The notes below the pieces were generated by a model. It saw only the letters and a program-made list of their open reading frames with translations, did no database searches and was not told the origin of the DNA. 44,681 bases of DNA from Deltaproteobacteria bacterium (GTDB taxonomy: Bacteria > Desulfobacterota > GWC2-55-46 > UBA9637): positions 1-44,681 of the forward strand of contig JACRNJ010000078.1 of the NCBI GenBank assembly GCA_016219285.1. Reading direction: 5' to 3'. This document shows, piece after piece, positions 14,703 to 22,481 of the stretch (position 1 is the stretch's first letter; every line of letters starts with the position of its first letter). The position numbers and the translations under genes are program-made.

Positions 14703-15167
14703 ATGCTTTCAACTCAGGCCATAGAAAATATTAAAAAGGCAATAGCCAAATATCCAACAAAAAAATCTGCATCAATGGATGCCTTGATGATTGCGCAGAA
14801 AGAGTGCGGCCATCTTACAGAGGATATTTTGCTTGAGATTGCCCACCTCCTGGATATGCCGCCGGTTCAGCTTAATCAGGTTGCGGCATTTTATACAATG
14901 TATAATAAAAGACCTGTAGGGAAATACCATATACAGGTTTGCACAAACATCTCATGTTCATTGCTTGATTCAGAGCATATAGTTCAATTTTTCTCAAAAA
15001 GGCTTGGCATAAAAAAGGGAGAGACAACATCTGATAAAAAATTCACACTTTCAGAGGTTGAGTGTCTTGGTTCATGCGGCACAGCGCCGATGATGCAGAT
15101 AAATGACGATTATTACGAAAATCTGACAGAGGCAAAGGTTGAGGAGATATTGAAAACGTTAAAATAA
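14703..15167 (+). CDS. nuoE: NADH-quinone oxidoreductase subunit E
   Basis: A 154-residue thioredoxin-fold [2Fe-2S] subunit of the NADH-oxidising module. The four cluster ligands are C80 and C85 (QVCTNISC) and C121 and C125 (ECLGSCG). The N-terminal helical part includes AIAKYPTKKSA and LNQVAAFYTMYN, as in other NuoE proteins. The start at 14703 directly follows a GATTTACGA repeat and no Shine-Dalgarno sequence is visible. Confidence 0.93.
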   Translation: MLSTQAIENIKKAIAKYPTKKSASMDALMIAQKECGHLTEDILLEIAHLLDMPPVQLNQVAAFYTMYNKRPVGKYHIQVCTNISCSLLDSEHIVQFFSKRLGIKKGETTSDKKFTLSEVECLGSCGTAPMMQINDDYYENLTEAKVEEILKTLK

Positions 15168-15168
15168 A

Positions 15169-15232
15169 ATTTACGAATTACGATTGACGATTTAAAATCT
15201 CAAGTCGTAAATCTGAAATCATAAATCTGAAA
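15169..15232. repeat. GATTTACGA-family repeat before nuoF
   Basis: ATTTACGAATTACGATTGACG on one side, AAGTCGTAAATCTGAAATC on the other; it ends 5 bases before the nuoF ATG. Confidence 0.75.
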
Positions 15233-15237
15233 TACAT

Positions 15238-16494
15238 ATGGAACCTAATCTTCTAAAAAACATAAACACCCCTGATTCTCACCGGATAGATGTATATATT
15301 AAAAACGGCGGGTATCAGGCGCTTCCTGCGGCATTAAAAATGCAGACGGATGCGCTTATCCAGATGGTCAAGGATTCAGGGCTTCGGGGCCGCGGCGGCG
15401 CAGGATTTTCAACAGGTCTTAAATGGAGTTTTATTACAAAAGACCCAACCATAGCTAAATATCTTTGCTGCAATGCTGATGAAGGGGAGCCGGGGACATT
15501 TAAGGACAGGATAATTATTGAAAAAGACCCGCATCAACTTATAGAGGGTATGGCTGTAGCTTGTTACGCAATTGGCGCTCATGCAGCATATATCTACATC
15601 AGAGGCGAATTTGATTTTGGGGCAAGAAGACTTGAGCAGGCAATCTCTGAGGCTCATCAAAAGGGCTATCTTGGCAAGAACATCCTCGGCACAAATTTTA
15701 ATTGTGATATCTATGTTCATAAAGGCGCTGGCGCATATATATGCGGGGAAGAAACAGCGCTTATTGAATCAATAGAAGGAAAAAGAGGACAGCCTAGGAT
15801 TAAGCCGCCATTTCCAGCGCAGGTCGGCCTTTTTGCAAAACCAACTGTTATAAATAATGTTGAAACCCTTGCATGTATTACTCACATCATAAACAAGGGG
15901 CCGAAATGGTTTGCATCCATCGGGCCTGAAAAAAGCCCTGGCCCTAAAATAGTCGGGGTAAGCGGCCATGTTAAAAAACCAGGGCTTTATGAACTACCTA
16001 TGGAAACTCCGCTCCGGGAGGTTATTTTTACACACGCAGGCGGCATCCGTGACGGCAGAAAATTCAAGGCTGCTATACCTGGCGGGGTCTCTGCGCCCAT
16101 GCTTACGGAAAAGGATCTGGATACTACCATGGACTTTGACGGCATGGCTGCTAAAGGCACAATGCTCGGTTCAGCAGGTGTTATAGTGATGGATGATACA
16201 ACCTGCATTGTAAAGGTTGCCATGAGGACAATGGGATTTTTCAGGCACGAATCATGCGGCAAATGCACGCCGTGCAGGGAAGGCACGGATTGGACATACA
16301 AGGTTCTGCACAGGATTGAACATGGACAGGGTAAAGATGGCGATGTGGAACTTCTTGAAAAACTATGCGGAAATATCTTTGGCAGGACATTCTGCCCCCT
16401 CGGAGACGGCGCAGTCATGGCGCTCCGCGGGGCATTGAAGAATTTTAAGGAAGAGTTTCTTTATCATGTGAAGAATAAGAGATGTATGGTTTAG
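15238..16494 (+). CDS. nuoF: NADH-quinone oxidoreductase subunit F
   Basis: The 418-residue subunit that binds NADH and FMN and carries cluster N3. Visible motifs are the FMN/NADH loop SGLRGRGGAGFSTGLKW, the NADEGEPGTFKDR segment, GAGAYICGEETALIESIEG, and the [4Fe-4S] ligands SCGKCTPCREG with a distal cysteine in GRTFCPLGDG. Together with NuoE and NuoG it forms the complete NADH-dehydrogenase module, so this complex I uses NADH rather than only ferredoxin. The start immediately follows a repeat and lacks a visible ribosome-binding site. Confidence 0.94.
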   Translation: MEPNLLKNINTPDSHRIDVYIKNGGYQALPAALKMQTDALIQMVKDSGLRGRGGAGFSTGLKWSFITKDPTIAKYLCCNADEGEPGTFKDRIIIEKDPHQLIEGMAVACYAIGAHAAYIYIRGEFDFGARRLEQAISEAHQKGYLGKNILGTNFNCDIYVHKGAGAYICGEETALIESIEGKRGQPRIKPPFPAQVGLFAKPTVINNVETLACITHIINKGPKWFASIGPEKSPGPKIVGVSGHVKKPGLYELPMETPLREVIFTHAGGIRDGRKFKAAIPGGVSAPMLTEKDLDTTMDFDGMAAKGTMLGSAGVIVMDDTTCIVKVAMRTMGFFRHESCGKCTPCREGTDWTYKVLHRIEHGQGKDGDVELLEKLCGNIFGRTFCPLGDGAVMALRGALKNFKEEFLYHVKNKRCMV

Positions 16495-16700
16495 ATAACA
16501 ATTAAGAATTATGAATCAGGAGTTGTGTTTAGGAGATACTACAATAAATTTCTAATTTCTAAATCATAATTCCTAATAAATCCTTGACAGGAAGAATATC
16601 TGTCAAGGATAAAATGTCAAATGTCAAAAAACAACCATAAATTGCAGTCAATGGATATTTTATTAGAAATTTAGACATTAGGATTTAGGAATTGTATTTA
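16495..16700. repeat. Composite repeat region between nuoF and nuoG
   Basis: 206 bases with no gene. TAAGAATTATGAATCAGG and TAATTTCTAAATCATAATTC on the left are mirrored by AGAAATTTAGACATTAGG and TTAGGAATT on the right, a variant of the GATTTACGA class. At 16580-16610 a CCTTGACA hairpin (ATCCTTGACAG facing CTGTCAAGGAT, 11 bp exact) lies in the middle, as if one element entered another. Confidence 0.65.
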
Positions 16701-16702
16701 TT

Positions 16703-19117
16703 ATGGCTACTGTAAAAATCAACGGAAAAGAAATCACAGTAGAGGACGGAACCTTAATCCTTGATGCTGCCAGGCAGGCAGGGTTTGAGATACCCACATT
16801 CTGCTATCAGGCAAGACTTTCAAGGCTCGGCTCATGCAGGATGTGCCTTGTTGAGATAGGCGGGCAGAGAAAGCTTCAGCCCTCATGTGTAACGCCAGTG
16901 CTTCACGGTATGGAGGTCTTTACTGAAAATGAGACTGTTAAATCTGCGCGCTCATCCATGCTTGAATTCATGCTTGCAAATCACCCGCTTGACTGTCCGA
17001 CATGCGATAAGGGAGGGGAGTGTGAGTTGCAGGATTTTGTTTTTAAATCAGGACCGAGGCACAGCCCGTTTGATGAATGGAAGAGAAGGTTTCATGAAAA
17101 AGATGAGATATTAAGTCCGATTATTGTAAAGAACCACAATCGTTGTATCCACTGTGAGAGGTGCGTAAGGATATGTGATGAGGTTGTCGGCGTGTCAGCC
17201 CTCGGTGGAATCGGCAGAGGCGCTAAAACGCAGGAAACAAGTTTCTGGAATACAACCCTTGACTGCGACCACTGCGGCAACTGCATAGAGGTCTGCCCTG
17301 TTGGTTCATTTATGAGCCTTGCTTATAGGTATAAATCAAGGCCGTGGGATTTAAAAGAGGCAGATACCGTGTGTCCATACTGCGCTACAGGCTGTCAGAT
17401 TACAATCGGCGCAAGAAACGGCGAGGTTGTAAGGGTCAGGTCAAAGAGCGCAACGGGCATAAATAAGGAGACGCTTTGCAGCCGCGGCAGGTTTGGGTAT
17501 CACTTTATGCAAAGTGAGAAAAGGCTTACAAAGCCGATGATTAAAAAGGGTGGGAGGCTTGTAGAATGCTCGTGGGAAGAGGCCTTATCCGCCATTAAAC
17601 AAAGATTTGGCATGGGTAGAAAGACCGCCGGCATTGCAAGCACAAGGCTTACCAATGAGGAATTATTTGTATTCCAGAAGCTTGTTAGAGATGTATTCAA
17701 GACAAATAATATTGATTTAGACAGCAGATTTGCAAATAAATGGGTAACATCTGCAATGGTTGATGTGTGCGGTTTTAGAGAAGGCGGTGTTTCAATCTTT
17801 GATGCGCTAAAGGCAGACACAATCTTTATCATTGGTTCGGCAATATCCGATGAAAATCCTATAACAGATTATTTGATAAGGACAACTGCCTCTGATAAAA
17901 GAAAGACCTTAATCCTTGCGCACCCAAGGCGGCTCAAACTTAATAGTTCGGCAACTATTTCTCTGAAGTATAAACCAGCAAATCTTGGAGATGTTGTAAA
18001 AGGTATTGTTGATTTTATTGAAAAAGGCAAAGATAAGGCAGAAGGGGATATTGACGCTGCCGCATTAAGGTTTAAGAACGCATCAACTATAACAATATTT
18101 TTAGGCGCGGATATTTTGAGGCTTGATAATGGCACAGATGTGCTGGAGAATATTGCAGTATTAAAGACCTTATTAAAAAAGACAGGGAAGAATATAAATT
18201 GCCTTCCTCTATTTGACAGGTGCAATCAGCGCGGCGCAATAAGTATGGGTATACATCCATTGTTTTTGCCAGGATTCAAAAAGAGTGAAGAAGAAGGCAT
18301 GGACTGCGGAGAAATCCTTAATGCAGCAAAGAATGGAGAGATTGAAAGTCTTTATGTGCTTGGCGAGGATATTGTTTCAATGTATCCAGATGCAAGATTT
18401 GCAAAAGATGCCGTGTCAAAGGTAAAGTTTTTAGTTGTTCAGGACACGTTTCTTACAGAAACAGCAAAGATGGCAGATGTTGTTCTGCCAGGGGTAACAT
18501 ATGCTGAAAAGGATGGGACATTTACCAATCAGGAAGGAAGGGTTCAGAGGGTTAGAAAGATAATTTCCTGTGTTGGTGGTTCAAAGGATGATTTAAGCAT
18601 ACTTGATAATATTGGAGGCTTTGGATATAAATCTGCAAAGGATGTATTTGATGATATAAAAGAAGAAGCGCCATCTTATAAAGACATATTATTTGATGCC
18701 TTAAATAATACAGGGGTGTTGGTAAATGGGCAGGGGACAGGGGGCATGAGTCAGGAGCCAGGAGTCAGGAGTCAGAGACAAGAAGCAATAGACTATTCGG
18801 AATATCCGTTCCAGGTTATAACAGGCAACCATCTTTTCCATTCAGGAAGACTATCTCAGAAGGCGCATGTATTGGTGAAACTGCTGGCAGAACCATTTGT
18901 TGAGATAAGCGATGAAGATGCTAAAGAACTTGGTTTATCTGACAAAGAGGTTGTAATTGTAAAATCAAAAGAATATGAGGCGGCATTGAAATTGCGGGTG
19001 GTAAAAGGTTCTCAAAAAGGCGTTGCATTTATACCTGAAAATTTCGACAGTGTTTCAGTGAACAGGTTTTATACAAGGGGAGAAGGGATGGCGAGGGTGA
19101 AGATAAATAAATTATGA
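16703..19117 (+). CDS. nuoG: NADH-quinone oxidoreductase subunit G
   Basis: An 804-residue electron-conducting subunit. The N-terminal [2Fe-2S] domain has C34, C45, C48 and a fourth cysteine in QPSCVTPV. Next come the His-ligated cluster HPLDCPTCDKGGEC, and two [4Fe-4S] clusters in NRCIHCERCVRIC and DCDHCGNCIEVC. An additional CPYCATGC…LCSRGRFGY motif matches the N7 cluster, absent from many complex I enzymes. The rest is a molybdopterin-oxidoreductase-like domain that in NuoG has no molybdenum role. At about residues 677-694 a low-complexity stretch (GQGTGGMSQEPGVRSQRQ) is coded by a CAGGAGTCAGGAGT-type repeat and looks like an in-frame insertion between domains. Confidence 0.94.
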   Translation: MATVKINGKEITVEDGTLILDAARQAGFEIPTFCYQARLSRLGSCRMCLVEIGGQRKLQPSCVTPVLHGMEVFTENETVKSARSSMLEFMLANHPLDCPTCDKGGECELQDFVFKSGPRHSPFDEWKRRFHEKDEILSPIIVKNHNRCIHCERCVRICDEVVGVSALGGIGRGAKTQETSFWNTTLDCDHCGNCIEVCPVGSFMSLAYRYKSRPWDLKEADTVCPYCATGCQITIGARNGEVVRVRSKSATGINKETLCSRGRFGYHFMQSEKRLTKPMIKKGGRLVECSWEEALSAIKQRFGMGRKTAGIASTRLTNEELFVFQKLVRDVFKTNNIDLDSRFANKWVTSAMVDVCGFREGGVSIFDALKADTIFIIGSAISDENPITDYLIRTTASDKRKTLILAHPRRLKLNSSATISLKYKPANLGDVVKGIVDFIEKGKDKAEGDIDAAALRFKNASTITIFLGADILRLDNGTDVLENIAVLKTLLKKTGKNINCLPLFDRCNQRGAISMGIHPLFLPGFKKSEEEGMDCGEILNAAKNGEIESLYVLGEDIVSMYPDARFAKDAVSKVKFLVVQDTFLTETAKMADVVLPGVTYAEKDGTFTNQEGRVQRVRKIISCVGGSKDDLSILDNIGGFGYKSAKDVFDDIKEEAPSYKDILFDALNNTGVLVNGQGTGGMSQEPGVRSQRQEAIDYSEYPFQVITGNHLFHSGRLSQKAHVLVKLLAEPFVEISDEDAKELGLSDKEVVIVKSKEYEAALKLRVVKGSQKGVAFIPENFDSVSVNRFYTRGEGMARVKINKL
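18729..18783 (+). repeat. GAGTCAGGAGTCAG repeat inside nuoG
   Basis: Tandem GGAGCCA/GGAGTCA heptamers preceded by GGGCAGGGGACAGGGGG; translated in frame as Gly/Ser/Gln-rich residues in nuoG. Similar heptamers are in pth at 31021-31049. Confidence 0.6.
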
Positions 19118-19169
19118 TTTACGATTTACGAATTACGATTTAAAATCTAAAATCAGAAATCGTAAATTT
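19115..19169. repeat. GATTTACGA-family repeat after nuoG
   Basis: TGATTTACGATTTACGAATT on the left, AAATCAGAAATCGTAAAT on the right. Unlike other copies it ends 17 bases before the next ATG and leaves a good GGAGGTGG site intact. Confidence 0.75.
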
Positions 19170-19186
19170 GATAACGGAGGTGGCAG

Positions 19187-19657
19187 ATGGTTGACCAAAA
19201 AATTTTAAGAGACATGGCTTTTTTTGGAGACTTTACGGATGAAGAGCTGACTGCCATATCAAAGATTGTAAAAAAGAAAAGCTATAAGATAGGCGAGCCT
19301 ATTTTTAAAGAGAATGAAGACGGCACTTCAATGTATATTATAAGAAAGGGCGAGGTAAAGGCATGCAAGGCTGCGCCTGACGGTGAGCTTATGACCCTTA
19401 CCCTGATGAAAGACGGAGACATATTCGGCGAGATGAGTTTTCTTGACGAAAGGCCACGCTCTGCCACTATAGTTGCCATATCAAGTACAGAGGCTTACTC
19501 TATTGAGAAGTATGATTTTGAAAAGCTTATAGATTCGCACCCGAGGATGGTTTACAAGATGCTTAAAAATATAATCTTTACTGTGCATACCATTGTTCGC
19601 GGTATGAATACCCGATATATTGAGATGGTAAATTATATGTGGGGGAGAAGGAGATAA
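19187..19657 (+). CDS. Single-domain cyclic-nucleotide-binding protein encoded within the nuo operon
   Basis: A 156-residue protein with one cNMP-binding domain (residues about 10-125) and no helix-turn-helix domain. The phosphate-binding cassette reads FGEMSFLDERPRSATIVA with E82 and R91, the residues that contact the cyclic phosphate and ribose in CRP-like proteins, so ligand binding is plausible. The C-terminal 30 residues (KMLKNIIFTVHTIVRGMNTRYIEM) form a helix like the CRP dimerisation helix. It lies between nuoG and nuoH on the same strand with a strong GGAGGTGG site. It could be a regulatory or assembly factor of complex I, acting by protein contact. That link is inference from position only; the domain assignment is firm. 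Confidence 0.88.
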   Translation: MVDQKILRDMAFFGDFTDEELTAISKIVKKKSYKIGEPIFKENEDGTSMYIIRKGEVKACKAAPDGELMTLTLMKDGDIFGEMSFLDERPRSATIVAISSTEAYSIEKYDFEKLIDSHPRMVYKMLKNIIFTVHTIVRGMNTRYIEMVNYMWGRRR

Positions 19658-19666
19658 TACAATTTG

Positions 19667-19729
19667 TGATTTACGATTTGGGATTTGAGATTTAAAATCC
19701 TAAATCCAAAATCTGAAATCCAAAATCCT
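19667..19729. repeat. GATTTACGA-family repeat before nuoH
   Basis: GTGATTTACGATTTGGGATTT is mirrored by AAATCCTAAATCC and AAATCTGAAATCC. It ends 3 bases before the nuoH ATG. Confidence 0.75.
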
Positions 19730-19732
19730 GTT

Positions 19733-20758
19733 ATGCCTGACATCAACACACTCATAGAAGTTGCATTGATAATAGTCAAGGTTATCGTGGTAAGCCTTAT
19801 ACTCTTTACCCTGCCAATCCCTTTAACATGGATAGAGAGGAAGGTTGCAGGCCATATCCAGGTGAGGCTTGGACCATTCAGGGTTGGGCCGCACGGGATA
19901 TTACAGCCTGTTGCAGACATGATTAAACTTATGTTCAAGGAGGATATTGCCCCCGACAAGGCTGACAAATGGCTTTTCAAGTTTGCGCCTTTGTTTGCCA
20001 TGGTACCTGCCTTTGCTGTTTATGCAGCCATACCCTTTGGAGATAAAATAACTATTCCCATCATAAATAAAGAGGTAACACTCTATATCTCTGATATGAA
20101 TGTTGGGATATTGTATATACTGGCTGTGGGTGGAATTAGTGTTTACGGCATAATACTTGGAGGGTGGGCGTCTAACAGCAAATATGCCCTCCTCGGAGGT
20201 ATTCGCTCATCTGCCCAGATGATAAGCTACGAAATTGCCCTGACCTTCTCCTGTATTGGTGTTGTAATGACTTCAAATTCATTGAGTCTTTTGGATATAG
20301 TAAAACTCCAGAGCGGAACCATATTGGGTTTTATACCTCATTGGAACATTATATGTCAGCCCATAGGATTTGCGATATTTTTCATAGCGGCTCTGGCGGA
20401 AATAAACAGAATACCGTTTGACCTGCCTGAGGATGAAGGAAGCCTGGCGGCAGGGTATCATGTGGAATACAGCGCAATGAAGTTTTCCTTTTTCATGCTT
20501 ACAGAGTATCTGGCTATGGTGACGGCCTCTGTGTTGACTGTGATACTTTTCTTTGGCGGCTGGAATGCGCCTCTATTTATGCCGGAGATACCTATTTTCT
20601 GGTTTGTTGCCAAGGTAGGTTTCTTTATCTACTTATTCATGTGGATAAGGTTTACTCTTCCGAGATACCGTTATGACCAGCTTATGACTATTGGCTGGAA
20701 GATTCTGCTGCCTTTATCATTATTGAACATATTGCTTACAGGATTATTTTTATTGTAG
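19733..20758 (+). CDS. nuoH: NADH-quinone oxidoreductase subunit H
   Basis: A 341-residue membrane subunit with about eight helices that forms the entrance of the quinone channel. Diagnostic are WIERKVAGHIQVRLGPFRVG, GILQPVADMIKLMFKED and EINRIPFDLPEDEGSLAAGYHVEYSAMKF; in the last the usual PEAE is PEDE. An upstream ATG at 19685 lies in the preceding repeat and is rejected. Its stop codon TAG is the TAG of the TGTAG element that starts at 20754, so the element forms the end of the gene. Confidence 0.94.
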   Translation: MPDINTLIEVALIIVKVIVVSLILFTLPIPLTWIERKVAGHIQVRLGPFRVGPHGILQPVADMIKLMFKEDIAPDKADKWLFKFAPLFAMVPAFAVYAAIPFGDKITIPIINKEVTLYISDMNVGILYILAVGGISVYGIILGGWASNSKYALLGGIRSSAQMISYEIALTFSCIGVVMTSNSLSLLDIVKLQSGTILGFIPHWNIICQPIGFAIFFIAALAEINRIPFDLPEDEGSLAAGYHVEYSAMKFSFFMLTEYLAMVTASVLTVILFFGGWNAPLFMPEIPIFWFVAKVGFFIYLFMWIRFTLPRYRYDQLMTIGWKILLPLSLLNILLTGLFLL

Positions 20759-20809
20759 CTGCCGATTTATCGGCGTTTTTTAAATACGCCAATAAATGGG
20801 CAAACTACA
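20754..20809. repeat. TGTAG palindromic element at the nuoH stop codon
   Basis: TGTAGCTGCCGATTTATCGG faces AATAAATGGGCAAACTACA around TTTTTTAAAT. The TAG of its first five bases is the nuoH stop codon. Confidence 0.85.
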
Positions 20810-20845
20810 TTTAAATACATTAACAGGCAACCGCCAAACCTTTTT

Positions 20846-20900
20846 TGTAGCTGCCAATTTATCGGCGTTTTTTAAATCGCCAATGAATTGGCAAACTACA
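20846..20900. repeat. TGTAG palindromic element, second copy in tandem
   Basis: TGTAGCTGCCAATTTATCGG faces AATGAATTGGCAAACTACA. It has the same orientation as the copy 92 bases upstream and ends 6 bases before the nuoI start. Confidence 0.85.
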
Positions 20901-20906
20901 GACAGA

Positions 20907-21521
20907 ATGCAGAACATGACAAATATTCTGAAAAAAATATTCTTTATAGATTTTATAAAAGGCCTTTCCCTGACACTTGGCTATGAGGTGTCAAAGAGCG
21001 TTACCATGCGTTATCCTGATGAGGAAAAGTGGCTGCCTTATCAGAGATTCAGGGGTCTTCACACACTAAACAGAGATGCGCAGGGAAGGGAACTCTGTGT
21101 GGCGTGTGAACTTTGTGCCAAGACATGTCCCACAAAGTGCATCACGGTTGTACCAATGGAGGATGACACAGGTATAGGTATTAGTGACAGGATTGCAAAG
21201 GTATATGAAATAAACCTTGTCAGGTGTATGTTCTGCGGTCTTTGTGAAGACGCTTGCCCTACAACGGCAATAAGGATGGGAAGGGATTATGAGCTTGCAT
21301 GTTTTTCTTTGGACTGCGCTGCTGCCGATAAGAAAAGACTTCTTGCGCCTGCCCACCCCTTCCCCTTCCAAGAGGGGATTCAAAAAAGTCCCCTCCTTGG
21401 AGGGGATAAAGGGGTGGGTCAAGAATTTGAGGGTGGTTATGTAGTCGGGGCGCGGCTTGAGAGGAATAAACAAGGCATAAGTATCAAACCTGATTTAACT
21501 AGGAAGAAGAGGTGGTGGTAA
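20907..21521 (+). CDS. nuoI: NADH-quinone oxidoreductase subunit I with repeat-derived C-terminal insertion
   Basis: A ferredoxin-like subunit carrying clusters N6a and N6b. From the ATG at 20907 it has 204 residues; an ATG at 20916 is equally possible, and the longer ORF to 20796 is made of repeat. Ligands are C64, C67, C70, C74 (CVACELCAKTC) and C107, C110, C113, C117 (CMFCGLCEDAC). Residues about 149-171 (AHPFPFQEGIQ, SPLLGGDKGVG) are coded by a 67-base CCCACCCC palindrome that is read in frame; the sequence then resumes as EGGYVVGARLER. The insertion is past both clusters, near the normal end of the domain, so the core is intact. Confidence 0.92.
   Translation: MQNMTNILKKIFFIDFIKGLSLTLGYEVSKSVTMRYPDEEKWLPYQRFRGLHTLNRDAQGRELCVACELCAKTCPTKCITVVPMEDDTGIGISDRIAKVYEINLVRCMFCGLCEDACPTTAIRMGRDYELACFSLDCAAADKKRLLAPAHPFPFQEGIQKSPLLGGDKGVGQEFEGGYVVGARLERNKQGISIKPDLTRKKRWW
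21352..21418 (+). repeat. CCCACCCC palindromic repeat inside nuoI
   Basis: CCCACCCCTT and AAGGGGTGGG are the outer arms. Inside, CCCCTTCCAAGAGGGGA and TCCCCTCCTTGGAGGGGA are two further self-complementary segments. The whole lies in the nuoI reading frame. Confidence 0.8.
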
Positions 21522-21522
21522 G

Positions 21523-21590
21523 GAATTACGATTTACGAATTACGAATTACGATTTAAAATCGTAAATCTAAAATCGTAAATCTAAAATCA
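21523..21590. repeat. GATTTACGA-family repeat before nuoJ
   Basis: TTACGATTTACGAATTACG twice on the left, AAATCGTAAATCTAAAATCG on the right. It is one of the best-conserved copies and ends 3 bases before the nuoJ ATG. Confidence 0.8.
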
Positions 21591-21593
21591 TAT

Positions 21594-22097
21594 ATGGAAA
21601 AGCTATTCTTCTTAATATTTGCGGTAATAGCGATCGTATCAGCAATAGGGGTTGTTTCGCTGAGAAACCCTGTTCACAGCGCTATTTCCCTTATGGTATG
21701 TTTTTTACAGGTTGCAGCCCTCTTCATTTTGCTGAGGTCTCCGTTTCTTGCCGCTGTTCAGGTTTTTATCTATGTTGGCGCTGTAGTAGTATTATTCCTG
21801 TTTGCAGTCATGGTTCTGGACCTTGGCAAGGAAAGGTTTGGAGGGTATCTTCACCACCAGAGGCCGATTGCGCTGGTTGTTGTAATAGGGTTTGTATTTG
21901 TTATGGGGTTTACCATATTACACGGCAGCCTTGATGCGCCGCTTGGTAATTATACGGAAGAGGCATTGGTTAAGAATACAGAAATTATGGGTAAACTTCT
22001 TTTTACAAAATATGTATTTCCATTTGAGGTTGTATCGTTTTTACTTTTAATAGCTCTTATTGGGGCAATAGTTCTGGCAATGAAGGAGAAAAGGTGA
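21594..22097 (+). CDS. nuoJ: NADH-quinone oxidoreductase subunit J
   Basis: A 167-residue membrane subunit with five predicted helices. SLRNPVHSAISLMVCFLQVAALFILLRSPFLAAVQVFIYVGAVVVLFLFAVMVL is the family core, of which RNPVHSA and QVFIYVGAVVVLFLF are diagnostic. Helix 3 of NuoJ takes part in conformational coupling. The stop overlaps the nuoK GTG start (GTGA arrangement). The start has no visible ribosome-binding site because a repeat abuts it. Confidence 0.93.
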   Translation: MEKLFFLIFAVIAIVSAIGVVSLRNPVHSAISLMVCFLQVAALFILLRSPFLAAVQVFIYVGAVVVLFLFAVMVLDLGKERFGGYLHHQRPIALVVVIGFVFVMGFTILHGSLDAPLGNYTEEALVKNTEIMGKLLFTKYVFPFEVVSFLLLIALIGAIVLAMKEKR

Positions 22098-22396
22098 TTC
22101 CCTTATCTCATTATCTGTTATTAAGTTTGGCACTTTTTTCAATAGGTGTTGCGGGCGTACTGCTGCGCAGAAGCATTATAATAGTTTTGATGTCTCTTGA
22201 GTTAATATTTAACTCAATAAACTTAAGCCTTGTTGCGTTTGCACATTTTCTTCAGTCAATGACAGGAAGGGTATTTGTTGTATTTACCATAACAGTTGCA
22301 GCAGCAGAGGTTGCTGTTGGGCTTGCAATACTCGTTGCTGTTTACAGACGGCGTAAGACCGTTTATGTGGAAGAATTGAATGAAATGAAACATTAG
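22094..22396 (+). CDS. nuoK: NADH-quinone oxidoreductase subunit K
   Basis: A 100-residue three-helix subunit of the proton channel. The two essential glutamates are present: one in LMSLELIFNSINL (helix 2) and one in AAAEVAVGLAI (helix 3). GTG start, overlapping nuoJ by 4 bases; GAAGGAGAAAAG upstream serves as ribosome-binding site. Length equals the family norm. Confidence 0.94.
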   Translation: MIPLSHYLLLSLALFSIGVAGVLLRRSIIIVLMSLELIFNSINLSLVAFAHFLQSMTGRVFVVFTITVAAAEVAVGLAILVAVYRRRKTVYVEELNEMKH

Positions 22397-22400
22397 AAAG

Positions 22401-22479
22401 GCAGGTATTAGGTGTTAGGTATCAGGTGTTAGTAAAAACAAAAAATCCTGAACCCTAAACCCTAAACCCTGAACCCTGA
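22401..22479. repeat. Heptamer repeat (GGTGTTA / CCCTAAA types) between nuoK and nuoL
   Basis: Left part: TTAGGTGTTAGGTATCAGG. Right part: four heptamers of the CCCTAAA / CCCTGAA type (about 22449-22479). The two parts are rough reverse complements, so the whole can fold into a hairpin. It ends 2 bases before the nuoL ATG. Confidence 0.7.
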
Positions 22480-22481
22480 TT

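Noticed and set aside
20796-20906. 37-residue N-terminal extension of nuoI
   Set aside because: The extension runs through two TGTAG elements and bears no NuoI similarity.
14622-21590. GATTTACGA repeats considered as a CRISPR array
   Set aside because: Copies are single, imperfect and separated by genes. There is no regular repeat-spacer alternation and no cas gene in the window.
22449-22479. Telomere or replicon end from the CCCTAAA heptamers
   Set aside because: It lies inside an intact operon with genes continuing on both sides, and the array is only four units long.
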